Positions 38,795 to 47,241 of a DNA stretch of 64,000 nt are shown piece after piece. The notes beneath the pieces were generated by a model. The model was not told the DNA's origin. It searched no databases and saw nothing but the letters and a program-made list of their open reading frames with translations. Each line of letters starts with the position of its first letter. Positions within the stretch are counted from its first letter, which is position 1. Made by a program: the position numbers and the translations under genes. Source of the stretch: Verrucomicrobiaceae bacterium (GTDB taxonomy: Bacteria; Verrucomicrobiota; Verrucomicrobiia; Verrucomicrobiales; Verrucomicrobiaceae); NCBI GenBank assembly GCA_027490195.1, contig JAIXYN010000020.1:36562-100561 (forward strand). Reading direction: 5' to 3'.

Positions 38795-40093
38795 ATGTCT
38801 TCCACCACCCGCCCCACGATCGTCCGCCATCAGATCCTTGCTACGGCGACGATGGTGGCCTTCCTCATGTATCTGGACCGCATTTGTCTGGCCCAGATCG
38901 TTGCCTCAGATTCATTTCAAAAGAGTGTCGCGTTGGAAGGCTGGCAGATTGACTGGGTCAAAGGCGCATTCTTCTGGGCCTATGCCCTCGCTCAAGTCCC
39001 TGCAGGTTGGCTGAGTGATCGCTTCGGCACGCGCATCCTGATCACCACCTACATTGCCACGTGGTCCATCTTCACCGCTGCCACCAGCTTTTCAGTAGGC
39101 TTCACCACGCTGCTGGTCGCCCGGCTCTGCTGCGGACTCGCCGAAGCAGGCTACTATCCGGCCAGCAGCGGCCTGCTCACCCGCTGGGCCCATATTGAAT
39201 CACGCGGGTTTGCCAGCAGCATGATTTCCTGGGGCGGGCGCGTCGGTGGCGCCGTGGCGCCAGCCCTCACCGCCTTTGTCATTCTCAGCTCCGGCGACTG
39301 GCGCTGGGCGGGCTGGCTCTATGGGTTGGTCGGCGTGATCGTCGCCATCTGCTACTGGCACGTCTTTCGCGAGCACCCACGTCAACATCCAAACTGCAAC
39401 GCCGCAGAGATCGATCTGCTGGCGGAGGGACGGGGAGACTTCCAACCCATCAAAGATCCCCCACGGCGTTTTCCTCTCAAGGCCGCCTGCCTGAGCCTCA
39501 ACTTATGGATGGCCAATGCCGTGCAGTTTTTCACCAACGTCGGCTGGTCATTTCTGATCCTTTCCCTGCCCGACTATCTCAAAAAGGTGATGCATCTGGA
39601 GGAAGGTCTCGCCGGCTACATCACCACCGGCGCGCTTTCCATTGGCATCGTGGCGCTCCCTCTCGGCGGCTTCATCACCGACTACATCACCCGCCATCAT
39701 GGCAAGCGCATGGGCCGCATGCTCCCCATGTCGGTGACCAAATTCGCCGCCGCAGGCTCTTACGTACTGGCCTTGTGGACAGACTCGCCTTGGGGCATGG
39801 CGGCAGCCTTTGGCCTTGCCGCTTTTTTTGGCGACATCGGCCTGCCTGCCATGTGGACCACGATGCAGGACATCAGCGGCAAAAATCAGGCTCAGCTCTT
39901 TGGCTGGTCCAACATGTGGGGAAACTTCGGTGCAGCCATGATGCCCATGATGTTCACGCTGGTGCTCAAATCCTATGACACCAATCACGATTACCACGAA
40001 GGCGTTTGGATGTGTGCCTCGGCCTTCGTGCTGGCTGGCGTATTCGCTCTGTTCGTAAACGCAGAAAAGCCCGTGATTCAGGAGGGCGCTTGA
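38795..40093 (+). CDS. MFS transporter, anion:cation symporter-like (sugar acid type)
   Basis: A 432-residue permease. I chose the ATG at 38795 (MSSTTRPTIVRHQ) because the in-frame upstream extension from 38714 carries no family sequence. The protein has the hallmarks of the major facilitator superfamily: about twelve hydrophobic segments, the loop 2-3 signature GWLSDRFGTR, and the N-terminal RICLAQ region typical of the ACS family (hexuronate, glucarate, tartrate and phthalate carriers). The companion motif between the later helices is GGFITDYITRHHGKR. It probably imports an organic acid across the inner membrane with protons. No catabolic genes for such a substrate lie beside it. A stem-loop at 40070-40114 spans its stop codon. 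Confidence 0.85.
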   Translation: MSSTTRPTIVRHQILATATMVAFLMYLDRICLAQIVASDSFQKSVALEGWQIDWVKGAFFWAYALAQVPAGWLSDRFGTRILITTYIATWSIFTAATSFSVGFTTLLVARLCCGLAEAGYYPASSGLLTRWAHIESRGFASSMISWGGRVGGAVAPALTAFVILSSGDWRWAGWLYGLVGVIVAICYWHVFREHPRQHPNCNAAEIDLLAEGRGDFQPIKDPPRRFPLKAACLSLNLWMANAVQFFTNVGWSFLILSLPDYLKKVMHLEEGLAGYITTGALSIGIVALPLGGFITDYITRHHGKRMGRMLPMSVTKFAAAGSYVLALWTDSPWGMAAAFGLAAFFGDIGLPAMWTTMQDISGKNQAQLFGWSNMWGNFGAAMMPMMFTLVLKSYDTNHDYHEGVWMCASAFVLAGVFALFVNAEKPVIQEGA

Positions 40094-40114
40094 ACGCTCT
40101 CACCGGATCACGGG
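40070..40114. terminator. Possible bidirectional stem-loop between convergent genes
   Basis: CCCGTGAT (40070-40077) pairs with ATCACGGG (40107-40114), and an inner GAGGGCG/CGCTCTC pairing strengthens the hairpin. It lies at the junction of the convergent MFS transporter and RRM protein genes. There is no marked T-run, so intrinsic termination is uncertain. Confidence 0.4.
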
Positions 40115-40141
40115 CGTAAATTCGAAAATCAGGGTCAGGTG

Positions 40142-40612
<471 letters not shown>

Positions 40613-40785
40613 ATCTTTATCGTTGTTGGGTGCCGTCCTCTGCCTCGTGTCAGATGCAGCCCCGATCATCGGTATATGAACACCAACGGATTCAAAATCA
40701 CCTGATGCACGACTGAGCCTGACCCTTAACAGGTGACTTACGGCGTTTTATCGCCGGAAATTGGCCAAAGGCAAACAAAACTTTT

Positions 40786-42213
40786 CTACGGTTTCATCCC
40801 TGCCGCCACCGCCGCCAGTTGGGCCACCGCCGCCCCCATCTTCACCCGCTGGCCGTCGCTGCATTTGCCGACAATGCTACCTGCCATGACCTCCACCGCA
40901 ATTTTTAGGCGCTCATCGTCGGGATAAAGTCCCGCCAAAGCCTGCAATTCAGGCAAGGCCTCCACAGTCATGCCCATGGCGTCAAATTCCTCCAGCAAGG
41001 CTTTCACAGCCGGTTTCGTGACCGCATCCACTTCCGCCCGCTCCTCCCTGCGCTCAGCCGGCAACGCCAAACTCAGATCCCCCAGCCCGCGCAGAATGAT
41101 CTGGTGGTAAACCGTTCGCGCATTGTGCGCGTCCATCCAGCGTCCATTCGGGGCCTGGCCAGGGGCCACCCCCACGCGGAATTTCTTCACCGCCCCCGTG
41201 AGGTACTTCATGTCGCCTGTGGCACGATACGCCTGTGCCAGCAGCGAGATCGAGAAGGCATTGTAATTGAAGTTCGCGCAGCACTTCTGCGTCAGCGCCC
41301 AGTCAGCCGCGCGCAGTCCGGCCTGCTTCCACGTCTCATTCCCATGCAGCTGTCCGGCCTTGAGCAGAGCAGCGCCACAGACACCGGTGTCAAACTGCGA
41401 GCCACCATCCGGGTCGGCGGTGATCAGCCACCCGTCTTTGACCTCGACTGCTCCTGCATCCAGTTGTCGCGTGATCATGTCTCCAAAGCGGATGTTTTTG
41501 CCTCGCAAATCGGGAAAAGGAAAAAAGCCCGTCGGCTGCTGCAGGGTCAGTAGGATGGTGACGAGACCGCTCGTCAGCCGGTCAAGATCTCCCAGCGCTT
41601 CCGGCTGATGCCTTTCGGCAGAGGGACGAACAAGCGTCATCCCATTCAAAACATCAGCATAGATCCGCAGCATCTGATCCGGCAGCGGTTTGCCTTCGCT
41701 GAGCTGGCGCACCCGACGGCCTTCCGTCTTCAAAGCGTCGAGAAAGAGCTGGGTCGCCGCTGCCTCGCTGAGCGTGCACGGCTCAGCTTTGACTCCGGCT
41801 CGGCGTCCATCCGGCACACCAGCCTGAGCTCCCAGCACCTTCAGCATTTCCTGCGTCACCGCCTGGACCTTCGCAGCATCATCGCTCTCCATCGCGGCAG
41901 CGAGTTGGGCTTTCAACTCGGGCTGCCTCGCCTTCATCTCCGCCGTCCCATGAAACAGCGGCTGGCCAGCCATCGACCACCCGCCGGGATCAATGCCCAC
42001 CGCAGATTCCACCGCACGCAGACGTTCCTCCGCATCAGCGGGCACTTCTCCTTTCAAGTCACGCCCCAGCTTTTCCACCTGCGCAACGAGTGCGCGGTCA
42101 TTGTGCTCACGCGCGATCTGCAAGGCCATGCGCAACCGCGCTTCGACCTCATCCGGTGTTACCGCAAAAACAGCAGCCGCACCAAGGGCCAGAAAGATGC
42201 AGATACTGCGCAT
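40786..42213 (-). CDS. Secreted protein of unknown function, last gene of the ECF operon
   Basis: A 475-residue protein with a clear signal peptide (MRSICIFLALGAAAVFA, cleavage about residue 17). The rest is rich in helices, with motifs such as DGGSQFDTGVCGAALLKAG, AADWALTQKCCANFNYNAF and AQAYRATGDMKYLTGAV, a pattern reminiscent of alpha-toroid enzymes (glycosidase or lyase type). I cannot assign a family. Two cysteines are adjacent in QKCCANF. It begins 18 bp after the Spy-like gene and on the same strand as the ECF sigma gene, so it is probably co-transcribed and belongs to an envelope response. Confidence 0.65.
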   Translation of the reverse strand: MRSICIFLALGAAAVFAVTPDEVEARLRMALQIAREHNDRALVAQVEKLGRDLKGEVPADAEERLRAVESAVGIDPGGWSMAGQPLFHGTAEMKARQPELKAQLAAAMESDDAAKVQAVTQEMLKVLGAQAGVPDGRRAGVKAEPCTLSEAAATQLFLDALKTEGRRVRQLSEGKPLPDQMLRIYADVLNGMTLVRPSAERHQPEALGDLDRLTSGLVTILLTLQQPTGFFPFPDLRGKNIRFGDMITRQLDAGAVEVKDGWLITADPDGGSQFDTGVCGAALLKAGQLHGNETWKQAGLRAADWALTQKCCANFNYNAFSISLLAQAYRATGDMKYLTGAVKKFRVGVAPGQAPNGRWMDAHNARTVYHQIILRGLGDLSLALPAERREERAEVDAVTKPAVKALLEEFDAMGMTVEALPELQALAGLYPDDERLKIAVEVMAGSIVGKCSDGQRVKMGAAVAQLAAVAAGMKP

Positions 42214-42231
42214 GAGTGGGAGACTGTGCGG

Positions 42232-43071
42232 TTACTTCTTCAGCTTGCCTTCCACGTAAGTGAGAATGCGCCCCACTTTGTCGGCGTCCTGGGCTTCCTT
42301 GGCGGCTTCAAAGGCTGCCTTGGCCTGCACCAGTTCGCGCAGCAATGGCAGGGAGATGATTTCCTGCCCTGCACCCTGCACGCCTTCATAGCGTTCCCGC
42401 AAAGTTTCCAGGTCAGTGCTACCGGGCTCAAATTTCGCAAAATCCACCTTCTCCACCTCGGCTTCCAGTTCCTTGAAATGCGAGTCTTCGATCAGCTCGT
42501 CCAGCTTGGCATTGGCCTCGGTGAAGTTCCCGCTTTTGGTCAGCTTTTCGATTTCTTCGCCACGATATTTCATCGCTTCGGTAGGCGGCACACCGATGGC
42601 TTCCACCGCTGCCCTGAGCTTGCCGGCTTTCTCCTTCACTTTCGCCTCCAAACCACCTCTTTCTGCCACCTTCGGCGGCCCAAGTTTCTTCACCAGTACC
42701 AGTTGCTCTGGAGTCAGGACATCGCGCACCCCAATCAACGCCCGCAGTTGCAGTTGTTTGATCGCAGCTTCCGCATCGAGCAGTTTCGTGAGCTGCGCCG
42801 CCGCCACGTCAGCGCTGGTGCTTGGGTCCTGCAGCAGTTGACCGAGTGCTTTCTTCTGCTCCTGCACCGCCTGCTCCAGTGGCTCCGCCTGCGCACGCGC
42901 ATCGCTGAGCTGGGAGTTGAGTTTGGTCTGCTGCTCTTCCGTCAGGGCCAGCTTCTCGCGCACGGAAGCGATCATGTCAGGATGCAGCAGGCCGCTTTTG
43001 AGCCAGTCTTCGACTTGAGCAGCAGGCAAACTGACGGCGGTGAGCAAAAGGCAGCAAAGGAGCTTTTTCAT
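42232..43071 (-). CDS. Spy/CpxP-like periplasmic protein with LTxxQ motifs
   Basis: This 279-residue protein has a signal peptide (MKKLLCCLLLTAVSLPAA) and is otherwise almost entirely charged helix. Two LTxxQ-type motifs are visible, LTEEQ at 43-47 and LTPEQ at 119-123, the defining feature of Spy, CpxP and CnrX-type periplasmic sensors and chaperones. At 279 residues it is longer than Spy or CpxP (about 160), with an extra C-terminal helical region. Its start codon overlaps the stop of the anti-sigma gene (ATGA, 43068-43071), indicating translational coupling. In related systems such proteins sense metals or misfolded protein and feed back on an ECF sigma factor; that role here is an inference from motif and operon position. 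Confidence 0.7.
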   Translation of the reverse strand: MKKLLCCLLLTAVSLPAAQVEDWLKSGLLHPDMIASVREKLALTEEQQTKLNSQLSDARAQAEPLEQAVQEQKKALGQLLQDPSTSADVAAAQLTKLLDAEAAIKQLQLRALIGVRDVLTPEQLVLVKKLGPPKVAERGGLEAKVKEKAGKLRAAVEAIGVPPTEAMKYRGEEIEKLTKSGNFTEANAKLDELIEDSHFKELEAEVEKVDFAKFEPGSTDLETLRERYEGVQGAGQEIISLPLLRELVQAKAAFEAAKEAQDADKVGRILTYVEGKLKK

Positions 43072-43415
43072 GGGTTGTATGGATTGATATGATCGGGCAA
43101 AAGAAAGTCTGAAGGTGCTTCAAAGCTCATGAGTGATGGCTCCACGCTGGCAAACAACTCGCCTGGCTGAGACTCAAACAACGGCGGCAACGCCTCACTC
43201 AGCGGCAGTTCATGCTGCGGCATGCGGGTGAGAAAAACAGCCAGCACGATCACACTGGCAGTCACCAGTGCCGCCGGAATCAAGCGCAACGGACTAGCGG
43301 GCCTCTGTATAGGCCGTTCCAGCAACTCGGGACGCCAGACTGGCGCGTCTTCCCGATCACACCGGCGTGCGTGCAAAAAAATCGCGAGCAGATCATCGTC
43401 AGACTTCGGGTTCAT
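43068..43415 (-). CDS. Putative single-span anti-sigma factor
   Basis: A 115-residue protein with a cytoplasmic N-terminal part of about 44 residues, one transmembrane helix (about 45-63, LIPAALVTASVIVLAVFLT) and an acidic outer part. It overlaps the ECF sigma gene upstream by 17 bp and the Spy-like gene downstream by 4 bp. Position and topology fit an anti-sigma factor. The zinc-binding HxxxCxxC motif of classical ZAS anti-sigma factors is absent; only one cysteine (C19) is present, so the match is by context and not by sequence signature. Confidence 0.65.
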   Translation of the reverse strand: MNPKSDDDLLAIFLHARRCDREDAPVWRPELLERPIQRPASPLRLIPAALVTASVIVLAVFLTRMPQHELPLSEALPPLFESQPGELFASVEPSLMSFEAPSDFLLPDHINPYNP

Positions 43416-43929
43416 GGAAATCGTCGGGTTGCAGCAGCGTGCGCAGGCGCGCTTTGCCGCGTTCGTAATGCTGGCGTACGGAACCGATGCTCACTCGCAT
43501 CACCTCCGCCGCCTCGTTGAGCGTGAGATCCTGGTAAAACACCAGATGCAGCACCTCCGCCTGCCGTGCGGGCAGTTGCGCCAGGCAGCGCCGCAGCTCG
43601 GCCGTGCGCTCGTCCAGCTCCATCTTTCGTGCAGGCGACGGTTTCGGATCGTGGGCATCGCCCGTAAGTTGCAGCAGCAGCTTGCCCAGCAAGGATTCCC
43701 GGTAGCGCTGCCGTCGGAACTCCTCGTGCGCCGTGAAGCGGATCACTCCAAACCACCACGTCTTGAAGCTGGAGCGCCCGTCGTGCTGCGCCCTTTCCTG
43801 CGCGACTTTGAGATACGCGTTTTGCAGCACATCCTCCGCTCGCCCATGCTCCCCGGCACAGCAGTGCAGCGCCCAGCCAAAGGCGTCGGGATGCAGGGCT
43901 TCGAGCTGGTCGGCAATGGCGCGTTCCAT
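43399..43929 (-). CDS. ECF RNA polymerase sigma factor
   Basis: A 176-residue sigma-70 family protein. Region 2 is visible around AEDVLQNAYLKVAQ (31-44) followed by FKTWWFGVIRFTAHEEFRR, the core-binding and -10 recognition region. Region 4 covers about 107-165, with the helix-turn-helix LTLNEAAEVMRVSIGSVRQ preceding HYERGKARLR. The length and two-domain layout match ECF sigma factors, with no region 1 or 3. It heads an apparent four-gene operon with a membrane anti-sigma candidate, a Spy-like protein and a secreted protein, which suggests an envelope or metal stress response. The start at 43929 is supported by the family's usual N-terminal length. Confidence 0.9.
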   Translation of the reverse strand: MERAIADQLEALHPDAFGWALHCCAGEHGRAEDVLQNAYLKVAQERAQHDGRSSFKTWWFGVIRFTAHEEFRRQRYRESLLGKLLLQLTGDAHDPKPSPARKMELDERTAELRRCLAQLPARQAEVLHLVFYQDLTLNEAAEVMRVSIGSVRQHYERGKARLRTLLQPDDFHEPEV

Positions 43930-44062
43930 TCATTTCCCGCTGAGTGACGCGGCATGCCGCGTTGTATGACACCCACGTGAAAAAAACCAGCCGCTTCCAC
44001 AGCTCAGCAAAAGGATTCAGCAGATTTCTTCTGGAGGAGGCGGGCAGCGAGCCGCTCCGGTC

Positions 44063-44130
44063 GTAGGTCGGTTGTGTTTGGCGTCGAAAGTATAGCACGC
44101 TCCAGTGCATCCTCCGCCAAACCGCCCGAC
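44063..44130. repeat. 68-bp intergenic inverted-repeat element, copy 1
   Basis: It has the same length as 53953-54020, with nearly identical ends. The left end GTAGGTCGGTTGTGTTTGGCG and right end CGCCAAACCGCCCGAC can pair through GTTTGGCG/CGCCAAAC and GTCGG/CCGAC, forming a long hairpin around a variable centre. Weak similarity to the second copy continues for about 45 bp to the right (TTCGCAC and CACAGAC at matching offsets). The gap 43930-44263 contains no gene. Confidence 0.7.
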
Positions 44131-44176
44131 CACCAGCGCATTCGCACGCCGAAGTTCGTTGCCGTACTCACAGACC

Positions 44177-44243
44177 GTTGGGGGTGTTTGGCGAATGGTG
44201 ACTTCTCCCTCACCCAAAAAAACTCTTCTTCAAACCGCCCGAC
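44177..44243. repeat. 68-bp family, degenerate copy 2 (67 bp)
   Basis: The ends GTTGGGGGTGTTTGGCG and CAAACCGCCCGAC match those of the neighbouring copy at 44063-44130, and the length is 67 bp, but the centre is unrelated. It lies 46 bp from the first copy in the same orientation, in the gap between the ECF sigma gene and the FHA-like gene. Confidence 0.5.
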
Positions 44244-44263
44244 TCTGGAAGGTCTGCCACGCC

Positions 44264-45295
44264 TCATTTCAGCAGCACCCCAAGACCCAGCACCAGCGTC
44301 AAGATCAGCGAACCACCCGCGACATACCATAACTGCATCATCTGCTCAGGCGTCATCAACCCCTGCCCCGGTAGCAGCGCCACTGCAAAGCACAGTCCCA
44401 CCTGCAGCCAGCTCACAAAAATAAAAGCCTTGGGAGTAACCAGCTTGGGATGCGAATTGACCGCCTCCTCCATCGTCATGATCGGCACCCCGTCATCCGT
44501 GGATAGAACCGACGGCGGCGGCAGCACCACCGGGCGGCCCGTGGAAGACGGTGCCTGCATCGTCGGTTTGCCCGGCTGCTCCGCCTTTTTCACGGGACTG
44601 CCTCCGCCTTCCTCCCCACCCTGCCGGGCCACTATTTTCGGGGCGTACTCGGCATTCTTCGCCAAAATCGAAGTCCCCATCGGCTTCGCCACGGGATGCG
44701 TCACTGACGCTGCCTCACCACTGCGAATGAGCAGCACCCTGCCGCCAAGGCTCAAACTCGCAGGCAGCTCCAGCTCAGCCTCGGTTTCACCCGCACGCCC
44801 GACCCAGCCCACCACAGCAGACTCATCCAGCACTTGGACCAACAATTTGTTCCCTGCAGCCCACAGCGCCACCAGCACCTCCGGGCAGCCTGCATCTAGA
44901 ATGACCACCTCACAGGCATCACTAGCGCCCAGCAGCAGCGGCTTGTCAGGTGGCAGCACCAGTCGAGTTTCCCCAGCAGTCAGACCTTGGAAAACCAACT
45001 CGTGCCCCGCCTTGCCCTGCTCTGGTCGGAAAGGTCGGTGCAGCTCCATTTCAATACCCGCCAGCGCGAGCTTCCATGGCAGCGGCTGTGCATACGGCAC
45101 GCTGCCATTGGCAGGATGCACCACCACCAGCTGACACCCATTAACAAATTGGGCTTTCACCTCCACCTCCTGCGCTGCACCCCCCGTCAGCCGAATGCTG
45201 CACGTCTCGCCACGCCCGACACTGATCGTCTCCCCATCCTGCACCAGCAGAAAGCGGCGGCGGCCATTCAGGTCGTAAGCAACAGGGATCTTCAT
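44264..45295 (-). CDS. FHA-like domain protein with C-terminal membrane helices
   Basis: A 343-residue protein. The N-terminal 90 residues resemble a forkhead-associated beta sandwich (RRFLLVQDGETISVGRGETCSIRLTG is the expected strand-turn pattern with a G-R after the first strands). A second, more degenerate copy of the same pattern seems to lie at about 108-195 (PLLLGASDACEVVILDAG). A proline- and glycine-rich linker follows, then two hydrophobic helices at about 288-310 and 322-343 ending GLGVLLK. FHA domains bind phosphothreonine, but I cannot confirm the key Arg/Ser/His set, so binding is uncertain. It starts 46 bp after the SRPBCC gene and may be the last gene of the tspO operon. Confidence 0.6.
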   Translation of the reverse strand: MKIPVAYDLNGRRRFLLVQDGETISVGRGETCSIRLTGGAAQEVEVKAQFVNGCQLVVVHPANGSVPYAQPLPWKLALAGIEMELHRPFRPEQGKAGHELVFQGLTAGETRLVLPPDKPLLLGASDACEVVILDAGCPEVLVALWAAGNKLLVQVLDESAVVGWVGRAGETEAELELPASLSLGGRVLLIRSGEAASVTHPVAKPMGTSILAKNAEYAPKIVARQGGEEGGGSPVKKAEQPGKPTMQAPSSTGRPVVLPPPSVLSTDDGVPIMTMEEAVNSHPKLVTPKAFIFVSWLQVGLCFAVALLPGQGLMTPEQMMQLWYVAGGSLILTLVLGLGVLLK

Positions 45296-45341
45296 GCTGG
45301 AAGGTGTTTAAGCTGCAACCGCACTCAAGTCGAACAAACGA

Positions 45342-45821
45342 TCATCCCTTGCTCACGCTGCAGTCGAACAGCTCCCGCACCGCCTTCTCTCGGTACGCAA
45401 AGATGCGCTTCAGCTGCGGCTGCACCAGCCACGCATGCGCCAGATCCCCCAACGGTGCGAAAGGCAGCACATACGTCGCCTTGTCCTCCATCTCAATGCG
45501 CCCATCGCCCAGATCATGAAACTCATGCTCATGATGCCACACCGCATACGGCCCCACGCGCTGCTCGTCGATGAATCGCACCCCGGGCTCCACCAGAGTG
45601 ATCTCAGACAGCCACGTCATCGGCAGTCCCAGCAAAGGCCGCACGCGGTACGCGATCATCATCCCCGCTCGCATGCTTGGCGGCAGATCCGGCGAAATGA
45701 TCTCAAACCCCAGTTCCGGTGGCGTGATCTTCGCCAGATTGCGCGGGTTCGAGAAAAAATCCCACGCCTCCTGCCGCGTCGCCCGGATGATCTGCTTCGT
45801 GTGTAAAGTGTGAACAGCCAT
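45342..45821 (-). CDS. SRPBCC (START-like) family protein
   Basis: I use the ATG at 45821 (MAVHTLHTKQIIRA), two bases after the upstream SDR stop (TGA-TC-ATG), giving 159 residues, the usual length for a single SRPBCC domain; an in-frame ATG at 45863 lies inside the SDR gene. The N-terminal strand plus the helix with A-W-D-F-F-S-N-P-x-N-L-A-K-I-T-P-P is the signature of the ligand-binding SRPBCC subgroup often annotated as CoxG or cyclase-like. VWHHEHEFHDLGDG and MEDKATYVLPFAPLG follow the family pattern. The pocket ligand is unknown. In several bacteria a similar protein is found with SDR, TspO and photolyase genes in light-stress clusters. Confidence 0.82.
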   Translation of the reverse strand: MAVHTLHTKQIIRATRQEAWDFFSNPRNLAKITPPELGFEIISPDLPPSMRAGMMIAYRVRPLLGLPMTWLSEITLVEPGVRFIDEQRVGPYAVWHHEHEFHDLGDGRIEMEDKATYVLPFAPLGDLAHAWLVQPQLKRIFAYREKAVRELFDCSVSKG

Positions 45822-45823
45822 GA

Positions 45824-46642
45824 TCAGTTTGGAAAATCCGTGTTTGCCGCCACCACTCCCCACTGCTCCACCTCACGCGTCAGCGCCGCCGCTTTGTCCC
45901 GCATCTTCTTCACCACATACTTGCCCAGTGGCAGTCTTGTGGGTGCTTCGCCGTCCAGCACCATCTTCACGATGGCCTCTGCCGCACGCACCGGATCTCC
46001 CGGCTGCTTGCCATCCACCGTTGCAAGAAACGTGGCAAACTTGCGCGCACTGCCCGCATAGTCCGCGATCTCTCCCGCCGCCTTCTCCAAACCCCGCGCG
46101 ATGAAGTCCGTCCGAAACGGCCCCGGCTGCACCAGCGTGACCTTGATGCCCAGCGGCGCCAGTTCCAGCCGCAGGCTCTCGCTCATCATCTCCAGCGCTG
46201 CCTTGGCACCGCCATAAATCCCAAATCCTGGGTAGTTCGAAATCGCCGCCGCCGCGCTGATGTTCACGAGGTGCCCACTCTTCTGCGCCCGCAGCATCGG
46301 CAGCGCCGCACGGATCACATTCAGCGGCCCAAAGAAATTCGTCTCCATGTTGCGGCGGATCTGCTCATCACTGCACTCCTCCACCGCACCGATCAGCCCA
46401 TACCCCGCGTTGTTCACGATCACATCCACCGCTCCTGCCGCCGCCATCACTTCACGCACGGTGTCCGCCTCCGTGATGTCCAGCGCCATCACCTCACAGC
46501 TTCCCGCACGCTCCAGGTCCGCGATGCTTCTCACATCCCTTGCCGTAGCGATCACTCGCTGCCCCGCAGCCAGCGCCGCCTCCGCGATCGCTCGGCCAAA
46601 GCCGCTCGAACATCCTGTGATCAGCCATTTTTTTTGATTCAT
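45824..46642 (-). CDS. Short-chain dehydrogenase/reductase (classical SDR)
   Basis: I chose the ATG at 46642, which overlaps the tspO stop as ATGA, giving 272 residues; two further in-frame ATGs lie inside tspO. The cofactor motif is TGCSSGFG (9-16), the NNAG motif is at 77-80, and the catalytic set is S129, Y143 and K147 (YGGAK). Arg36 after the second strand (ATARD) favours NADP. Its closest look is to the oxidoreductases that resemble retinol or 17-beta-hydroxysteroid dehydrogenases. It sits between tspO and an SRPBCC gene with overlapping or nearly touching frames, so the three are translationally coupled. Confidence 0.88.
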   Translation of the reverse strand: MNQKKWLITGCSSGFGRAIAEAALAAGQRVIATARDVRSIADLERAGSCEVMALDITEADTVREVMAAAGAVDVIVNNAGYGLIGAVEECSDEQIRRNMETNFFGPLNVIRAALPMLRAQKSGHLVNISAAAAISNYPGFGIYGGAKAALEMMSESLRLELAPLGIKVTLVQPGPFRTDFIARGLEKAAGEIADYAGSARKFATFLATVDGKQPGDPVRAAEAIVKMVLDGEAPTRLPLGKYVVKKMRDKAAALTREVEQWGVVAANTDFPN

Positions 46643-47115
46643 GCGGGATTCAGTTTCCATAGGGTAAAGTTCAGGACCGTCGCAAAGCTGACCCACGCCA
46701 GATACGGCACAAACAGCCAGCCCGCTTCCTTGCTCACACGTCTAAAACTCAGCAGCGTCGCCAGAATCGCGATCCACATCGCCACGATTTCAATCAACGC
46801 CCAGCCAAGCTGATGCGCCCCAAAGAAAATCGGCGTCCACGCCGCGTTCAGCGCGAGCTGCACGAAATACAGCCCCAGCGGCCGTGTAAATCCAACCCGC
46901 TTCCACACCAGCCACGCTGCGACCGCCATCAGCGTGTAAAGCAGCGTCCAGGCAGGACCAAACAACCACGCCGGCGGATTCCATGACGGCTTCTGCAAGG
47001 CCGCATACCACGCACCCGGCATGGAGCCCACACTCAGCAGCGGCGCGCAAAAGGTAATGACAATGAATCCGGCCAGCCCGAGGCCATGATACAGTTTGGA
47101 AGGTGATTCGCTCAT
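46639..47115 (-). CDS. tspO: TspO/MBR family protein (tryptophan-rich sensory protein)
   Basis: A 158-residue protein with five hydrophobic segments, the full length of the family. Diagnostic pieces are W36-Y37, the loop KPSWNPPAWLFGPAW (42-56), the helix pattern LALNAAWTPIFFG and the final helix LFVPYLAWVSFATVLNFTLW. TspO proteins bind porphyrins and other hydrophobic ligands and are linked to tetrapyrrole and light or oxidative stress responses. It is the first gene of a coupled minus-strand set (tspO, SDR, SRPBCC, perhaps the FHA-like gene) and is divergent from the DUF1549/DUF1553 gene, with about 126 bp between starts. Confidence 0.92.
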   Translation of the reverse strand: MSESPSKLYHGLGLAGFIVITFCAPLLSVGSMPGAWYAALQKPSWNPPAWLFGPAWTLLYTLMAVAAWLVWKRVGFTRPLGLYFVQLALNAAWTPIFFGAHQLGWALIEIVAMWIAILATLLSFRRVSKEAGWLFVPYLAWVSFATVLNFTLWKLNPA

Positions 47116-47206
47116 GAATGCCCTCGATTACGCCTCCCGCCGCCGCTTTGCCTCCTTTAAGGAAAGCTGGCATCGCAAAAATCTCAGGATTCTCCATAGC
47201 AGATGC

Positions 47207-47219
47207 ATGCACCTTGCAT
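47207..47219. promoter_or_regulatory. Small palindrome in the tspO / cytochrome-like divergent gap
   Basis: ATGCA-CCT-TGCAT is a perfect 5-bp inverted repeat in the 126-bp gap between two divergent start codons, and the surrounding TGCATG is also partly repeated. It could be an operator for either gene. It does not match a MerR/LitR-type light-response box that I know. Low confidence. Confidence 0.2.
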
Positions 47220-47241
47220 GTTCATCAGCGTTGGTTTCTGC

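Noticed and set aside
41608..43092. 494-codon plus-strand frame
   Set aside because: It runs antisense across two well supported minus-strand genes and resembles the compositional shadows elsewhere.
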